Shown: positions 24,258 through 38,467 of the stretch, one piece after another
How the letters are laid out: each line of letters opens with the position of its first letter
Position numbering within the stretch: position 1 is the first letter of the stretch
From: Streptomyces griseorubiginosus
GTDB lineage: Bacteria > Actinomycetota > Actinomycetes > Streptomycetales > Streptomycetaceae
Length of the DNA: 64,000 bases
NCBI RefSeq assembly: GCF_001514195.1
Contig: NZ_KQ948734.1
Span: 216,462-280,461 of the forward strand
Reading direction: 5' to 3'
Position numbers and translations under genes: made by a program
The notes under the pieces: generated by a model
What the model saw: only the letters and a program-made list of their open reading frames with translations
Database searches by the model: none
What the model was told of the DNA's origin: nothing

Positions 24258-24545
24258 ATGGCGGACGCCGTGGGCTCCATCGACACGCCTGGCGCCCAGG
24301 ACGAAGCGCCGGAGACCCAGAAGAAGGCCCGCAAGGGCGGCAAGCGTGCCAAGAAGGGCCCGCTGAAGCGTCTGGGGACCTTCTACCGGCAGATCGTCGC
24401 AGAACTCCGCAAGGTCGTCTGGCCGACGCGGAACCAGCTGACGACGTACACGACCGTGGTGATCGTCTTCGTTCTCGTCATGATCGGTCTGGTGACCGTG
24501 ATTGACTATGGACTCAACCACGCCGCCAAGTACGTATTCGGCTGA
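24258..24545 (+). CDS. secE: Preprotein translocase subunit SecE
   Basis: A 95-residue inner-membrane subunit that clamps SecY in the SecYEG channel. It has the short single-pass form: a hydrophilic basic N-terminus ([13 protein letters not shown]), the conserved amphipathic helix [20 protein letters not shown], and one membrane segment [21 protein letters not shown]. The start ATG 24258 follows an AGGTGAGGA-like site. It lies between tRNA-Trp and nusG, as in most actinobacteria. Confidence 0.95.
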   Translation: MADAVGSIDTPGAQDEAPETQKKARKGGKRAKKGPLKRLGTFYRQIVAELRKVVWPTRNQLTTYTTVVIVFVLVMIGLVTVIDYGLNHAAKYVFG

Positions 24546-24557
24546 GCACAGAGCGAA

Positions 24558-24585
24558 GGGCGCCGAGGTTACCGGCGCCCCTTTT
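24558..24585 (+). terminator. Hairpin between secE and nusG
   Basis: GGGCGCCG / CGGCGCCC arms with a 7-base loop, followed by CTTTT. It probably acts as a partial terminator separating secE and nusG expression. Confidence 0.7.
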
Positions 24586-24625
24586 CGCATGTTCCACCCC
24601 TTGTATCCAGGAAGAAGCAGCCACC

Positions 24626-25486
24626 GTGTCTGACCAGAACCTGAACGACGCCATCGAGCCCGACGAGTCTGTCGACGACGAGCTCGACATCGTCGAGGGC
24701 GCGGACGAGGACCTGGACGAGGTCGAGGCTGCCGACGCCGAGGCGGGCGAGCCCGCAGAGGAAGCCGCTCTCCACGCCGAGGACGACACCGAGGACGACT
24801 CCGAGGAGGAGTCCGGCGGTGACGTCGAGGCCGTCGAGGACGAGATCGAGGAAGAGCCGGCCGAGCCGGTCGACCCCGTCGCCGCCCTGCGCGAGGAGCT
24901 GCGGACCCTTCCCGGCGAGTGGTACGTCATCCACACCTACGCCGGTTACGAGAACCGCGTGAAGACCAACCTCGAGCAGCGTGCCGTCTCGCTGAACGTC
25001 GAGGACTACATCTTCCAGGCCGAGGTGCCGCAGGAAGAGGTCGTCCAGATCAAGAACGGCGACCGCAAGACGATCCGTCAGAACAAGCTCCCCGGCTATG
25101 TGCTGGTGCGCATGGACCTGACGAACGAGTCCTGGGGCGTCGTCCGCAACACCCCCGGCGTGACCGGCTTCGTGGGCAACGCCTACGACCCGTACCCGCT
25201 GACCCTGGACGAGATCGTCAAGATGCTCGCCCCGGAGGCCGAGGAGAAGGCCGCCCGCGAGGCCGCCGAGGCCGAGGGCAAGCCGGCTCCGGCCCGCAAG
25301 GTCGAGGTCCAGGTCCTGGACTTCGAGGTCGGCGACTCGGTCACCGTCACCGACGGCCCCTTCGCCACCCTCCAGGCCACGATCAACGAGATCAACGCCG
25401 ACTCCAAGAAGGTCAAGGGCCTGGTGGAGATCTTCGGTCGCGAGACTCCGGTCGAGCTGTCCTTCGACCAGATCCAGAAGAACTGA
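24626..25486 (+). CDS. nusG: Transcription elongation/termination factor NusG
   Basis: A 286-residue factor that binds RNA polymerase and links it to Rho or the ribosome. GTG 24626 is preceded by AGGAAG. The first 90 or so residues are a highly acidic Asp/Glu-rich extension characteristic of actinobacterial NusG. The NGN domain follows ([20 protein letters not shown], then [12 protein letters not shown] and [10 protein letters not shown]). An Ala/Glu insert precedes the KOW domain [19 protein letters not shown]. No frameshift; the gene is intact. Confidence 0.95.
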   Translation: MSDQNLNDAIEPDESVDDELDIVEGADEDLDEVEAADAEAGEPAEEAALHAEDDTEDDSEEESGGDVEAVEDEIEEEPAEPVDPVAALREELRTLPGEWYVIHTYAGYENRVKTNLEQRAVSLNVEDYIFQAEVPQEEVVQIKNGDRKTIRQNKLPGYVLVRMDLTNESWGVVRNTPGVTGFVGNAYDPYPLTLDEIVKMLAPEAEEKAAREAAEAEGKPAPARKVEVQVLDFEVGDSVTVTDGPFATLQATINEINADSKKVKGLVEIFGRETPVELSFDQIQKN

Positions 25487-25820
25487 GCCGCCTGGCCGAC
25501 CCGGCCAGAACCGACGAGGACGTCCCCCCGGTGCAGACCGGCAGGGGGCGTCTTCGTCGCTTCCGGCTGCCCGCGATCCTTCTGCTGCCGGCGGCACCGC
25601 TGCTGGGTCGACTTCCTCGCCGACGGGAAGCGGGTGGATCCGACGGTGGTTCGCGAGGAGCGTTTGTGCTGTTCGCAGTCGCGTTGACCAGCGGATTTCA
25701 TGTCCGGAGGGCCGAGCGGCTATCGTAGTGCGGTATGCCATTTGCTGGATGAATCATCCAATTGACGCATCCGAATCACGCAGGTGGCACTCAACCTCTC
25801 ACTAAGGACCCGGAGAGAGC
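25487..25820 (+). other. nusG-rplK gap with probable rplK promoter
   Basis: The 334-base gap contains no convincing gene. It has TTGACC at 25684 and a TATCGT hexamer at 25721, not properly spaced to each other, so no single promoter is secure. A separate promoter for rplK-rplA is expected here. GGAG upstream of 25821 is the L11 ribosome site. Confidence 0.35.
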
Positions 25821-26255
25821 ATGCCTCCCAAGAAGAAGAAGGTCACGGGGCTTATCAAGCTCCAGATCCAGGCCGGTGCCGCCAACCCGGCTCCGCCGGT
25901 CGGCCCCGCGCTGGGTCAGCACGGCGTCAACATCATGGAGTTCTGCAAGGCGTACAACGCCGCGACCGAGTCGCAGCGTGGCTGGGTGATCCCGGTGGAG
26001 ATCACGGTCTACGAGGACCGCTCCTTCACCTTCATCACCAAGACGCCGCCGGCCGCGAAGATGATCCTCAAGGCCGCGGGCATCGAGAAGGGCTCCGGCG
26101 AGCCGCACAAGACCAAGGTCGCCAAGATCACCGAGGCGCAGGTCCGCGAGATCGCCACCACCAAGCTCCCCGACCTCAACGCCAACGACCTGGACGCCGC
26201 CGCGAAGATCATCGCCGGTACCGCGCGTTCCATGGGCGTCACCGTCGAGGGCTGA
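25821..26255 (+). CDS. rplK: Ribosomal protein L11
   Basis: A 144-residue protein at the 23S GTPase-associated centre. It shows the L11 signature: Pro-rich N-terminal domain with [20 protein letters not shown] (residues about 18-37), the thiostrepton-cleft proline pair, and C-terminal RNA-binding segment [20 protein letters not shown]. The protein is needed for RelA activation during stringent response. It is the first gene of the rplK-rplA pair and 82 bases precede rplA. Confidence 0.97.
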   Translation: MPPKKKKVTGLIKLQIQAGAANPAPPVGPALGQHGVNIMEFCKAYNAATESQRGWVIPVEITVYEDRSFTFITKTPPAAKMILKAAGIEKGSGEPHKTKVAKITEAQVREIATTKLPDLNANDLDAAAKIIAGTARSMGVTVEG

Positions 26256-26337
26256 GCCCCAACCCCCCGTACAGAAGCAGAAGTGGCAGGGCCGGCTCGG
26301 CCCGTACCACGACTCCTAAGAACACACAGGAGCAGTT

Positions 26338-27063
26338 GTGAGCAAGCGCAGCAAGGCCCTTCGCGCTGCGGACGAGAAGATCGACCGGGAGAAGCTGTAC
26401 GCCCCGCTCGAGGCCGTCCGTCTCGCCAAGGAGACCTCCACGACCAAGTTCGACGGCACCGTCGAGGTCGCCTTCCGTCTGGGTGTCGACCCGCGCAAGG
26501 CCGACCAGATGGTCCGTGGCACCGTGAACCTCCCGCACGGCACCGGTAAGACCGCCCGGGTCCTGGTCTTCGCGACCGGTGACCGTGCCGAGGCCGCTCG
26601 TGCCGCGGGCGCCGACATCGTCGGCGCCGACGAGCTCATCGACGAGGTGTCGAAGGGCCGTCTGGACTTCGACGCCGTCGTCGCCACCCCGGACCTCATG
26701 GGCAAGGTCGGCCGCCTCGGCCGCGTGCTCGGTCCCCGTGGTCTCATGCCGAACCCCAAGACCGGCACCGTGACCCCGGACGTGACGAAGGCTGTCACGG
26801 ACATCAAGGGCGGCAAGATCGAGTTCCGCGTCGACAAGCACTCTAACCTGCACTTCATCATCGGCAAGACGTCCTTCGAGGACGACAAGCTGGTGGAGAA
26901 CTACGGCGCGGCGCTGGAGGAGATCCTCCGTCTGAAGCCGTCCGCCGCCAAGGGCCGCTACATCAAGAAGGCCGCGGTCTCCACCACCATGGGCCCCGGC
27001 ATCCCGGTCGACCCGAACCGCACCCGCAACCTCCTCGTCGAGGAGGACCCGGCCGCGGTCTGA
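26338..27063 (+). CDS. rplA: Ribosomal protein L1
   Basis: A 241-residue two-domain protein of the L1 stalk near the E site, from GTG 26338 after ACAGGAGCAG. The N-terminal [19 protein letters not shown] and the L1 signature region [20 protein letters not shown] are present, as is [12 protein letters not shown]. In other bacteria L1 represses its own operon by binding a mimic of its rRNA site in the leader. A strong UUCG hairpin follows directly, ending this two-gene unit. Confidence 0.97.
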   Translation: MSKRSKALRAADEKIDREKLYAPLEAVRLAKETSTTKFDGTVEVAFRLGVDPRKADQMVRGTVNLPHGTGKTARVLVFATGDRAEAARAAGADIVGADELIDEVSKGRLDFDAVVATPDLMGKVGRLGRVLGPRGLMPNPKTGTVTPDVTKAVTDIKGGKIEFRVDKHSNLHFIIGKTSFEDDKLVENYGAALEEILRLKPSAAKGRYIKKAAVSTTMGPGIPVDPNRTRNLLVEEDPAAV

Positions 27064-27079
27064 GACACCGGCCGGCTCA

Positions 27080-27111
27080 CGGGCCCCGCACCTTTCGAGG
27101 TGCGGGGCCCG
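27080..27111 (+). terminator. Terminator after rplA
   Basis: A perfect 14-bp stem around a TTCG tetraloop (27094-27097): CGGGCCCCGCACCT and its complement, followed by TTCCC. Confidence 0.85.
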
Positions 27112-27176
27112 TTCCCGTGTGCGGGGCCGGTGCTCTGAGTTAGCGTGCGAGCAGGGCACTTGTACCGGGGGGACGT

Positions 27177-28022
27177 ATGAACAGGACGACGGCTGCGGTC
27201 CGGGTCGCGGCGGTCGCCGCGCTGACGGGACTGGCCGCCTGCACGTCCTCCGGTGCCCCCGAGGGGCCGGAAGCCGGGCACTCCGCCTCGGCCCCCGCCG
27301 CCCTCCCCGCCCTGCGCACGGCCGAGCGCTCCACCCAGCAGGCCGGGACGGCCCGGGTGCGGTCCACCACCGTGATGGGCAGTCAGCTCTCCCTGACCGC
27401 CGACGGCCTCCTCGCCTGGCGCGACGGGCTCTCCGGCAGCCTCACCCTCCGCTACACCGGCGGCACCGCCGCCACGACCATGCGCGGCCTCGGCGTCACC
27501 TCCATGCAGGCCCGCTACCTCCACGACGCCTACTACGCGCGCATGGGCGAGGCCTTCGCCGCCAAGACGGGCGGCAGACACTGGCTCAGATACGGCTACG
27601 AGGACCTGAGGAGTCTCGGCGGCGGCGCCGACCTCGCCGAGCAGATGCGCTCCACCACCCCCGATCAGTCGGTGCGGCTGCTGCTGGACTCCGAGGACGT
27701 CCGCGCGGTCGGCGAGGAGACCGTGGACGGCCGGTCCACCACCCACTACTCCGGCACCGTCGCGGTCGGTGACATCACCGACGCCGGGCTCCGGCAGCGC
27801 CTGCGGAGCGCGGGTGTCACCGGCGAGAGTCTCGACATCTGGATCGACGAGAAGAACCTCCTGGTCAAGAAGGTCGAGAAGAGCAGCACAGCGGGCGGCA
27901 AGGTCACCCAGTCCGCCCACTACAGCGACTACGGCGTCAAGGTCGCCGTACGCAGGCCGCCGGCCGCGGACACCCAGGACTTCAAGGCGCTCCTGTCACA
28001 GTCAGGCACCAACCCCTCCTGA
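27177..28022 (+). CDS. Lipoprotein, LppX/LprAFG-like fold candidate (first of two)
   Basis: A 281-residue exported lipoprotein with signal peptide MNRTTAAVRVAAVAALTGLA and lipobox LAAC (Cys 22). The mature part has a low-complexity Ala/Pro linker and a domain with GTARVRSTTVMGSQLSLTAD, VTSMQARYLHDAYYARMG, TTHYSGTVAVGDITDA and a C-terminal LLVKKVEKS. That pattern resembles the hollow-barrel lipid carriers (LppX/LprG) of mycobacteria. The next gene is a clear paralogue. The pair sits between rplA and rplJ, as in other streptomycetes. Confidence 0.8.
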   Translation: MNRTTAAVRVAAVAALTGLAACTSSGAPEGPEAGHSASAPAALPALRTAERSTQQAGTARVRSTTVMGSQLSLTADGLLAWRDGLSGSLTLRYTGGTAATTMRGLGVTSMQARYLHDAYYARMGEAFAAKTGGRHWLRYGYEDLRSLGGGADLAEQMRSTTPDQSVRLLLDSEDVRAVGEETVDGRSTTHYSGTVAVGDITDAGLRQRLRSAGVTGESLDIWIDEKNLLVKKVEKSSTAGGKVTQSAHYSDYGVKVAVRRPPAADTQDFKALLSQSGTNPS

Positions 28023-28112
28023 GCGCCGGAGAATTCACCGACCCCTCCCGTCCCTCTCGGATAGGCTCGCGGTCTTGCTGTGAATCGACCATGTGTTCCT
28101 TGGGGGGAATCA

Positions 28113-28964
28113 ATGGGTACCTCTGTACGACGTTCCGCGCGCTGTCGGACCATCGGTGTCGGCCTTGCCGCCGTGGCCCTCGCCTCGGGTGCGGTGAGCT
28201 GTTCCAAGGGGAGCGAGGAGTCGCCGGAGATGTCTCCCGCGGCCGCCGTCGCCAAGGCGGCGAAGAACACGGAGGAGATCACCTCCTTCCGCTACCGCAT
28301 GAAGGGCGAGATGCCCGAGTCCGGGCAGGTCCAGGCCGAGGCCGCCATGCGCACCAAGCCCGACCTCGCGATGAGCATGAAGATGAACGCGGCCGGTCAG
28401 GGCTCCGCGGAGATCCGTCTCGTCGACAAGGCCATGTACATCGGGGGCAACCCCGAGCTGGCCAAGGAGATGGACGGCAAGAAGTGGATGAAGTTCGACC
28501 TGTCCGCGCTCGGCAAGGACGGCGGCCTCGGCGCTGCCGCTCCCGGCGCCGGCCAGGCCGACCAGAACCCGGCCTCCATGTCCTCCTTCCTCAACGGCGC
28601 CAAGGACGTGAAGAAGGTCGGCACCGAGACGGTCGAGGGGGTCAAGACGACCCACTACGCGGGCGACGTCACGCTGGCCGAGCTCAAGGCCTCCTTCAAG
28701 GACGCCGACAAGTCGGTGCGTGAGCAGCGCGAGAAGAGCATGGAGCAGCTCGAGAAGCTGGGCCTGGACAAGTTCACGATGGACATGTGGGTCGACGCCC
28801 AGCAGCACGCCAAGCAGTTCCGCATGCAGGGCGACGCCACCAAGGGCAAGTTCGACATGACCTTCACCTTCCTCGACTACAACAAGCCCGTCACCGTCGA
28901 GGCCCCGCCCGCCAACGAGACGGCGGACCTGGCCCAGATGATGAAGGAACTCCAGAGCAGCTGA
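28113..28964 (+). CDS. Lipoprotein, paralogue of the preceding gene
   Basis: A 283-residue lipoprotein from ATG 28113, with GGGGGGAA upstream; the in-frame start at 28080 lacks such a site. The signal ends in a lipobox AVSC (Cys 30). The mature domain has [20 protein letters not shown], a Lys-rich [38 protein letters not shown] and a C-terminal [15 protein letters not shown]. The alternation matches LppX/LprG-like proteins and the first copy, indicating tandem duplication and divergence. The substrate is unknown. No hairpin separates the two genes. Confidence 0.8.
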   Translation: MGTSVRRSARCRTIGVGLAAVALASGAVSCSKGSEESPEMSPAAAVAKAAKNTEEITSFRYRMKGEMPESGQVQAEAAMRTKPDLAMSMKMNAAGQGSAEIRLVDKAMYIGGNPELAKEMDGKKWMKFDLSALGKDGGLGAAAPGAGQADQNPASMSSFLNGAKDVKKVGTETVEGVKTTHYAGDVTLAELKASFKDADKSVREQREKSMEQLEKLGLDKFTMDMWVDAQQHAKQFRMQGDATKGKFDMTFTFLDYNKPVTVEAPPANETADLAQMMKELQSS

Positions 28965-28981
28965 TCGTCGTAGGACCGGAT

Positions 28982-29011
28982 TTGCTTGACAGGGATCCGG
29001 TCACGTACGCT
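28982..29011 (+). promoter_or_regulatory. Candidate rplJ-rplL promoter
   Basis: TTGCTT-N18-TACGCT, with an alternative TTGACA at 28986 that is only 14 bases from the same -10. The -10 hexamer TACGCT is also used before rpsL. It lies 240 bases upstream of rplJ, leaving a long leader. Confidence 0.45.
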
Positions 29012-29089
29012 CCTCCAGAAGCCAAAGACCGCTGGTCGTTGTCGTGTCCTCGCGAGAGGGTGCGGTGGCCGAAGGATCCGCTGAGAATC

Positions 29090-29205
29090 GCGGACGACCC
29101 GCGCAGGTGACTGTGGAAGTTGCTCCTGGATCTCGCTGCCTCAGGGTTGCGTGTTCCGGTCGAGCTACGCCCCGTGCGCCTGCGCCGGGGCGTTTCGTTT
29201 TGTTC
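29090..29205 (+). promoter_or_regulatory. rplJ leader with attenuator-like hairpin (L10 leader candidate)
   Basis: The 286-base gap before rplJ is untranslated. A hairpin ACGCCCCG / CGGGGCGT (29167-29174 and 29186-29193) is followed by TTTCGTTTTGTT. L10-L12 complexes bind the leader of rplJ in many bacteria (L10 leader family); position and structure fit, but the consensus was not tested. Confidence 0.4.
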
Positions 29206-29250
29206 AGCCCCTTCCGAGCGGTCCTCATCACCCGGAAGGAGGCCACGCTT

Positions 29251-29781
29251 ATGGCAAGGCCCGACAAGGCTGCCGCGGTAGCCGAGCTCGCGGACCAGTT
29301 CCGCAGCTCGAACGCCGCTGTGCTGACCGAGTACCGGGGTCTCACCGTGGCGCAGCTCAAGACGCTGCGTCGTTCGCTCGGTGAAGACGCCCAGTACGCC
29401 GTGGTGAAGAACACGCTGACCAAGATCGCGGCCAACGAGGCCGGGATCTCGACGCTCGACGACCTGTTCAACGGTCCGACGGCGGTTGCCTTCATCACCG
29501 GTGACCCGGTGACGTCGGCGAAGGGTCTTCGTGACTTCGCCAAGGACAACCCGAACCTCGTCATCAAGGGCGGTGTCCTTGACGGCAAGGCGCTGTCCGC
29601 CGACGAGATCAAGAAGCTTGCGGACCTCGAGTCCCGCGAGGTTCTGCTCGCCAAGCTGGCGGGTGCCTTCAAGGGCAAGCAGACCCAGGCTGCTCAGGTC
29701 TTCCAGGCGCTCCCGTCGAAGTTCGTCCGCACCGCGGAGGCGCTTCGTGCCAAGCAGGCCGAGCAGGGCGGTGCCGAGTAA
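29251..29781 (+). CDS. rplJ: Ribosomal protein L10
   Basis: A 176-residue protein that anchors the L7/L12 dimers to the 50S stalk. ATG 29251 has GGAAGGAGG a few bases upstream; the ORF extends further to 29044 but without a comparable site. It includes [20 protein letters not shown] and [12 protein letters not shown], and the C-terminal helix ([18 protein letters not shown]) that binds L12. It is co-transcribed with rplL. Confidence 0.96.
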   Translation: MARPDKAAAVAELADQFRSSNAAVLTEYRGLTVAQLKTLRRSLGEDAQYAVVKNTLTKIAANEAGISTLDDLFNGPTAVAFITGDPVTSAKGLRDFAKDNPNLVIKGGVLDGKALSADEIKKLADLESREVLLAKLAGAFKGKQTQAAQVFQALPSKFVRTAEALRAKQAEQGGAE

Positions 29782-29896
29782 CTCGGCTCGCGCATTGATC
29801 CGCGCCGTCCGAGGCGCGGGTCGTAGCGGGCCGTAAGTACGCCCGCCGTATCGATACATCCGGCACCAGCCGAAATTAGTGGAAGGATCGCCCCTC

Positions 29897-30286
29897 ATGG
29901 CGAAGCTCAGCCAGGAAGACCTGCTCGCGCAGTTCGAGGAGATGACCCTCATCGAGCTCTCCGAGTTCGTGAAGGCCTTCGAGGAGAAGTTCGACGTCAC
30001 CGCCGCCGCGGCCGTCGCCGTTGCCGCCCCCGCCGCCGGCGGTGCCGCCGGTGGTGCCGAGGCCGCTGAGGAGCAGGACGAGTTCGACGTCATCCTCACG
30101 GGTGCCGGCGACAAGAAGATCCAGGTCATCAAGGTCGTGCGTGAGCTGACCTCCCTGGGTCTGAAGGAGGCCAAGGACCTCGTGGACGGCGCCCCGAAGC
30201 CCGTTCTCGAGAAGGTCGCCAAGGAGGCCGCCGAGAAGGCTGCCGAGTCCCTCAAGGGCGCCGGCGCCTCGGTCGAGGTCAAGTAA
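29897..30286 (+). CDS. rplL: Ribosomal protein L7/L12
   Basis: A 129-residue stalk protein present in multiple copies that recruits translation GTPases. ATG 29897 is preceded by GGAAGGA; the in-frame GTG 29879 is less likely. The order is an N-terminal dimerisation helix pair ([20 protein letters not shown]), the Ala/Gly hinge, and a C-terminal domain with [20 protein letters not shown] and [14 protein letters not shown]. Complete and typical. Confidence 0.97.
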   Translation: MAKLSQEDLLAQFEEMTLIELSEFVKAFEEKFDVTAAAAVAVAAPAAGGAAGGAEAAEEQDEFDVILTGAGDKKIQVIKVVRELTSLGLKEAKDLVDGAPKPVLEKVAKEAAEKAAESLKGAGASVEVK

Positions 30287-30320
30287 CACCCCACAGGTCC
30301 CGCTGGGCCTGTAACGCGTA

Positions 30321-30366
30321 AGCGCCGAGGAGCGATCATCCATCCGGGTGGTCGCTCTTCGGCGTT
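30321..30366 (+). terminator. Attenuator-like hairpin between rplL and rpoB
   Basis: Arms of 13 bp (CGCCGAGGAGCGA and TCGCTCTTCGGCG, one G-T pair) with a 16-base loop, followed by TTCC. In many bacteria a partial terminator here sets the ratio of ribosomal proteins to RNA polymerase. Confidence 0.6.
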
Positions 30367-30631
30367 CCTGGAGGCGCGGTCACGGTTGCCTTGCGACCTC
30401 TTGGGCGAGGGGTATGGTGATCTTCGTCGTGTCTCCCGAACCCGGGGTTCGGGCGGGGAGGCCTTGACGAACCGCACGCAGCGCGCAATTCTCAGGACGC
30501 GTCGCCAGAACGGTCCGAATCCGAGGCATGGATCGGCGACGAAGAGGGCAGTATCAACGTGCGTTGAGGGCGACATGCCGAGGGCGTTGAGGACTACGAG
30601 GGTTTTTGAAGACCGGGCAGAAAAGCGGGGC

Positions 30632-30660
30632 TGGACATCAGTGCGCCAAGTGGCTACACT
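30632..30660 (+). promoter_or_regulatory. Candidate rpoB promoter
   Basis: TGGACA-N17-TACACT, close to the vegetative consensus, 184 bases before the rpoB start. The downstream GACCCTTTGCGCTGCCTG stretch looks strongly constrained in actinobacteria from memory. The rest of the 557-base gap has no supported gene. Confidence 0.6.
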
Positions 30661-30843
30661 GACCCTTTGCGCTGCCTGTTAGCTGTCCCCTGCCCGTCAC
30701 CAGGGGTCTGCCCTCGCCCCAGCATCGATGATCAGACCATCTCTGACCTGGCCTTCTGGCCAAATCGGCGATAGCTGTCTCTGTGCCGTGGGAGAGGGTC
30801 CGGGGAGCGCGTAGTGAGTCCGAGCCCTCGGAAGGACCCCCTC

Positions 30844-33800
30844 TTGGCCGCCTCGCGCACTGCCTCGACCGCGAATACGAACAACGCCGCCAGCACAGCC
30901 CCGCTGCGCATCTCTTTTGCAAAGATCAAGGAGCCTCTCGAGGTTCCCAACCTGCTCGCGCTGCAGACCGAGAGCTTTGACTGGCTGCTCGGGAACACCG
31001 CCTGGCAGAGTCGGGTCGAGGAGGCTCTGGAGTCAGGTCAGGACGTCCCCACCAAGTCCGGTCTGGAGGAGATCTTCGAGGAGATCTCCCCGATCGAGGA
31101 CTTCTCCGGGTCGATGTCGCTGACGTTCCGCGACCACCGTTTCGAGCCGCCGAAGAACAGCATCGACGAGTGCAAGGACCGCGACTTCACGTACGCGGCC
31201 CCGCTCTTCGTGACGGCCGAGTTCACCAACAACGAGACCGGCGAGATCAAGTCCCAGACGGTCTTCATGGGCGACTTCCCGCTCATGACCCACAAGGGCA
31301 CCTTCGTCATCAACGGCACCGAGCGTGTCGTGGTGTCGCAGCTGGTCCGCTCGCCGGGTGTCTACTTCGACTCCTCCATCGACAAGACGTCCGACAAGGA
31401 CATCTTCTCGGCCAAGATCATCCCGTCCCGGGGTGCCTGGCTGGAGATGGAGATCGACAAGCGCGACATGGTCGGTGTCCGCATCGACCGCAAGCGCAAG
31501 CAGTCCGTCACCGTGCTCCTGAAGGCTCTCGGCTGGACCACCGAGCAGATCCTCGAGGAGTTCGGCGAGTACGAGTCGATGCGCGCCACCCTGGAGAAGG
31601 ACCACACCCAGGGCCAGGACGACGCGCTGCTCGACATCTACCGCAAGCTGCGCCCGGGCGAGCCGCCCACGCGCGAGGCCGCGCAGACGCTTCTGGAGAA
31701 CCTGTACTTCAACCCGAAGCGCTACGACCTCGCCAAGGTCGGCCGTTACAAGGTCAACAAGAAGCTGGGTGCGGAGGCTCCGCTCGACGCGGGCATCCTG
31801 ACCGTCGAGGACATCATCTCGACGATCAAGTACCTGGTGAAGCTGCACGCGGGCGAGACCGAGACGGTCGGCGACAGCGGCACGAACATCGTCGTCGAGA
31901 CCGACGACATCGACCACTTCGGCAACCGTCGTCTGCGCAGCGTCGGCGAGCTCATCCAGAACCAGGTCCGCACGGGTCTGGCCCGTATGGAGCGCGTCGT
32001 CCGTGAGCGCATGACGACCCAGGACGTCGAGGCGATCACGCCGCAGACCCTGATCAACATCCGGCCGGTCGTCGCCTCCATCAAGGAGTTCTTCGGCACC
32101 AGCCAGCTGTCGCAGTTCATGGACCAGAACAACCCGCTGTCGGGTCTCACCCACAAGCGCCGTCTGTCGGCTCTTGGCCCGGGTGGTCTCTCCCGTGAGC
32201 GGGCCGGCTTCGAGGTCCGTGACGTGCACCCCTCGCACTACGGCCGCATGTGCCCGATCGAGACGCCCGAAGGCCCGAACATCGGTCTGATCGGCTCGCT
32301 CGCCTCCTACGGCCGCGTCAACGCGTTCGGTTTCGTGGAGACGCCGTACCGCAAGGTCGTCGACGGCCAGGTCACCGACGAGGTGGACTACCTGACGGCC
32401 GACGAGGAGGACCGCTTCGTCATCGCGCAGGCCAACGCCACGCTCAACGACGACATGCGGTTCGAGGAGGCCCGGGTCCTGGTCCGCCGTCGTGGCGGAG
32501 AGGTCGACTACGTCCCCGGTGACGACGTCGACTACATGGACGTCTCGCCGCGCCAGATGGTGTCGGTCGCGACCGCCATGATCCCGTTCCTCGAGCACGA
32601 CGACGCCAACCGTGCCCTCATGGGCGCGAACATGATGCGTCAGGCCGTCCCGCTCATCAAGAGCGAGGCCCCGCTCGTCGGCACCGGCATGGAGTACCGC
32701 TCCGCCGTCGACGCCGGCGACGTGGTCAAGGCCGAGAAGGCGGGTGTGGTCCAGGAGGTCTCCGCGGACTACATCACCACCGCCAACGACGACGGCACGT
32801 ACATCACGTACCGCCTGGCCAAGTTCGCCCGCTCCAACCAGGGCACCTCGGTCAACCAGAAGGTCATCATCGACGAGGGCGACCGCGTCATCGAGGGCCA
32901 GGTCCTCGCCGACGGCGCGGCCACCGAGAACGGTGAGATGGCGCTGGGCAAGAACCTGCTCGTGGCGTTCATGCCGTGGGAGGGTCACAACTACGAGGAC
33001 GCGATCATCCTGTCGCAGCGCCTCGTGCAGGACGACGTCCTCTCCTCGATCCACATCGAGGAGCACGAGGTCGACGCCCGTGACACCAAGCTCGGCCCCG
33101 AGGAGATCACCCGGGACATCCCGAACGTCTCCGAGGAGGTCCTCGCCGACCTCGACGAGCGCGGCATCATCCGCATCGGTGCCGAGGTCATCGCCGGTGA
33201 CATCCTCGTCGGCAAGGTCACGCCCAAGGGTGAGACCGAGCTGACGCCGGAGGAGCGCCTGCTGCGCGCGATCTTCGGTGAGAAGGCCCGTGAGGTCCGT
33301 GACACCTCGCTGAAGGTGCCGCACGGCGAGACCGGCAAGGTCATCGGCGTCCGCGTCTTCGACCGCGAGGAGGGCGACGAGCTTCCCCCCGGTGTGAACC
33401 AGCTGGTGCGCGTGTACGTGGCGCAGAAGCGCAAGATCACCGACGGTGACAAGCTCGCCGGCCGGCACGGCAACAAGGGTGTCATCTCGAAGATCCTGCC
33501 GATCGAGGACATGCCGTTCCTGGAGGACGGCACCCCGGTCGACATCATCCTCAACCCGCTGGGTGTCCCGTCCCGAATGAACCCGGGACAGGTCCTGGAG
33601 ATCCACCTCGGCTGGCTCGCCAGCCGCGGCTGGGACGTCTCCGGCCTCGCCGAGGACTGGGCGCAGCGCCTCCAGGCGATCGGCGCCGACTCCGTCGCCC
33701 CCGGCACCAACGTCGCGACCCCGGTCTTCGACGGTGCCCGCGAGGACGAGCTGGCCGGTCTGCTCCAGCACACCATCCCGAACCGGGACGGCGAGCGCAT

Positions 33801-34329
33801 GGTGCAGCCCACCGGCAAGGCGAGGCTGTTCGACGGCCGCTCCGGTGAGCCGTTCCCGGACCCGATCTCGATCGGGTACATGTACATCCTCAAGCTGCAC
33901 CACCTGGTCGACGACAAGCTGCACGCCCGCTCGACCGGTCCGTACTCGATGATCACCCAGCAGCCGCTGGGTGGTAAGGCCCAGTTCGGTGGCCAGCGCT
34001 TCGGTGAGATGGAGGTGTGGGCGCTGGAGGCTTACGGCGCCGCGTACGCCCTCCAGGAGCTGCTGACCATCAAGTCCGACGACGTGACCGGCCGCGTGAA
34101 GGTCTACGAGGCCATCGTCAAGGGCGAGAACATTCCCGAGCCCGGCATCCCCGAGTCCTTCAAGGTGCTCATCAAGGAGATGCAGTCCCTGTGCCTCAAC
34201 GTGGAGGTGCTGTCCTCGGACGGCATGTCCATCGAGATGCGCGACACCGACGAGGACGTCTTCCGCGCTGCGGAAGAGCTCGGCATCGACCTGTCCCGGC
34301 GCGAGCCGAGCAGCGTCGAAGAGGTCTGA
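30844..34329 (+). CDS. rpoB: RNA polymerase beta subunit
   Basis: A 1161-residue catalytic subunit when started at TTG 30844, which has GGAAGGA seven bases upstream and gives the usual Streptomyces N-terminus; GTG 30814, ten codons earlier, is the alternative. The rifampicin pocket at residues 418-442 is wild type (D427, H437 and S442 in [22 protein letters not shown]), so no resistance change is visible. Other signatures are [20 protein letters not shown], the [14 protein letters not shown] segment and the C-terminal [18 protein letters not shown] anchor. The protein pairs with RpoC, 100 bases downstream. Confidence 0.97.
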   Translation: MAASRTASTANTNNAASTAPLRISFAKIKEPLEVPNLLALQTESFDWLLGNTAWQSRVEEALESGQDVPTKSGLEEIFEEISPIEDFSGSMSLTFRDHRFEPPKNSIDECKDRDFTYAAPLFVTAEFTNNETGEIKSQTVFMGDFPLMTHKGTFVINGTERVVVSQLVRSPGVYFDSSIDKTSDKDIFSAKIIPSRGAWLEMEIDKRDMVGVRIDRKRKQSVTVLLKALGWTTEQILEEFGEYESMRATLEKDHTQGQDDALLDIYRKLRPGEPPTREAAQTLLENLYFNPKRYDLAKVGRYKVNKKLGAEAPLDAGILTVEDIISTIKYLVKLHAGETETVGDSGTNIVVETDDIDHFGNRRLRSVGELIQNQVRTGLARMERVVRERMTTQDVEAITPQTLINIRPVVASIKEFFGTSQLSQFMDQNNPLSGLTHKRRLSALGPGGLSRERAGFEVRDVHPSHYGRMCPIETPEGPNIGLIGSLASYGRVNAFGFVETPYRKVVDGQVTDEVDYLTADEEDRFVIAQANATLNDDMRFEEARVLVRRRGGEVDYVPGDDVDYMDVSPRQMVSVATAMIPFLEHDDANRALMGANMMRQAVPLIKSEAPLVGTGMEYRSAVDAGDVVKAEKAGVVQEVSADYITTANDDGTYITYRLAKFARSNQGTSVNQKVIIDEGDRVIEGQVLADGAATENGEMALGKNLLVAFMPWEGHNYEDAIILSQRLVQDDVLSSIHIEEHEVDARDTKLGPEEITRDIPNVSEEVLADLDERGIIRIGAEVIAGDILVGKVTPKGETELTPEERLLRAIFGEKAREVRDTSLKVPHGETGKVIGVRVFDREEGDELPPGVNQLVRVYVAQKRKITDGDKLAGRHGNKGVISKILPIEDMPFLEDGTPVDIILNPLGVPSRMNPGQVLEIHLGWLASRGWDVSGLAEDWAQRLQAIGADSVAPGTNVATPVFDGAREDELAGLLQHTIPNRDGERMVQPTGKARLFDGRSGEPFPDPISIGYMYILKLHHLVDDKLHARSTGPYSMITQQPLGGKAQFGGQRFGEMEVWALEAYGAAYALQELLTIKSDDVTGRVKVYEAIVKGENIPEPGIPESFKVLIKEMQSLCLNVEVLSSDGMSIEMRDTDEDVFRAAEELGIDLSRREPSSVEEV

Positions 34330-34429
34330 CGGGAGTCCGGCCGGAGGACCTGGTGAGGATCCTCCGGCCGGCCCCAGGACCCCCGTATCAGACCCCGTGA
34401 CTTACAACCCTGAGAGGGATTGACGCATA

Positions 34430-38329
<3,900 letters not shown>

Positions 38330-38344
38330 GCGAGTCCCTTGTTG

Positions 38345-38376
38345 AAGGGCGGTCACCCTTTGGGGTGGCCGCCCTT
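38345..38376 (+). terminator. rpoBC terminator
   Basis: AAGGGCGG-T-CACC with its complement (13-bp stem with one T-G pair) and a 6-base loop. It lies 15 bases after the rpoC stop codon. Confidence 0.75.
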
Positions 38377-38467
38377 CGGCGTGGACGGGGGCCGTCTCTG
38401 CGGAACCTGTCCCGGTATCGCAGCGTTGGAGCATCATGGAGGCATTCGACCTCTCAGGGGGTGCTCC

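Noticed and set aside
28891..30576. 561-residue minus-strand open frame over rplJ-rplL
   Set aside because: Antisense to two certain ribosomal genes.
32095..32170. Rifampicin-resistance mutation in rpoB
   Set aside because: The cluster residues D427, H437 and S442 are wild type. The rpsL lysine region is also unchanged.
31033..33924. 963-residue open frame antisense to rpoB
   Set aside because: Its composition (Val/Asp/Leu/Arg-rich, no domains) is what the reverse frame of a high-GC gene produces; rpoB is unmistakable on the other strand.
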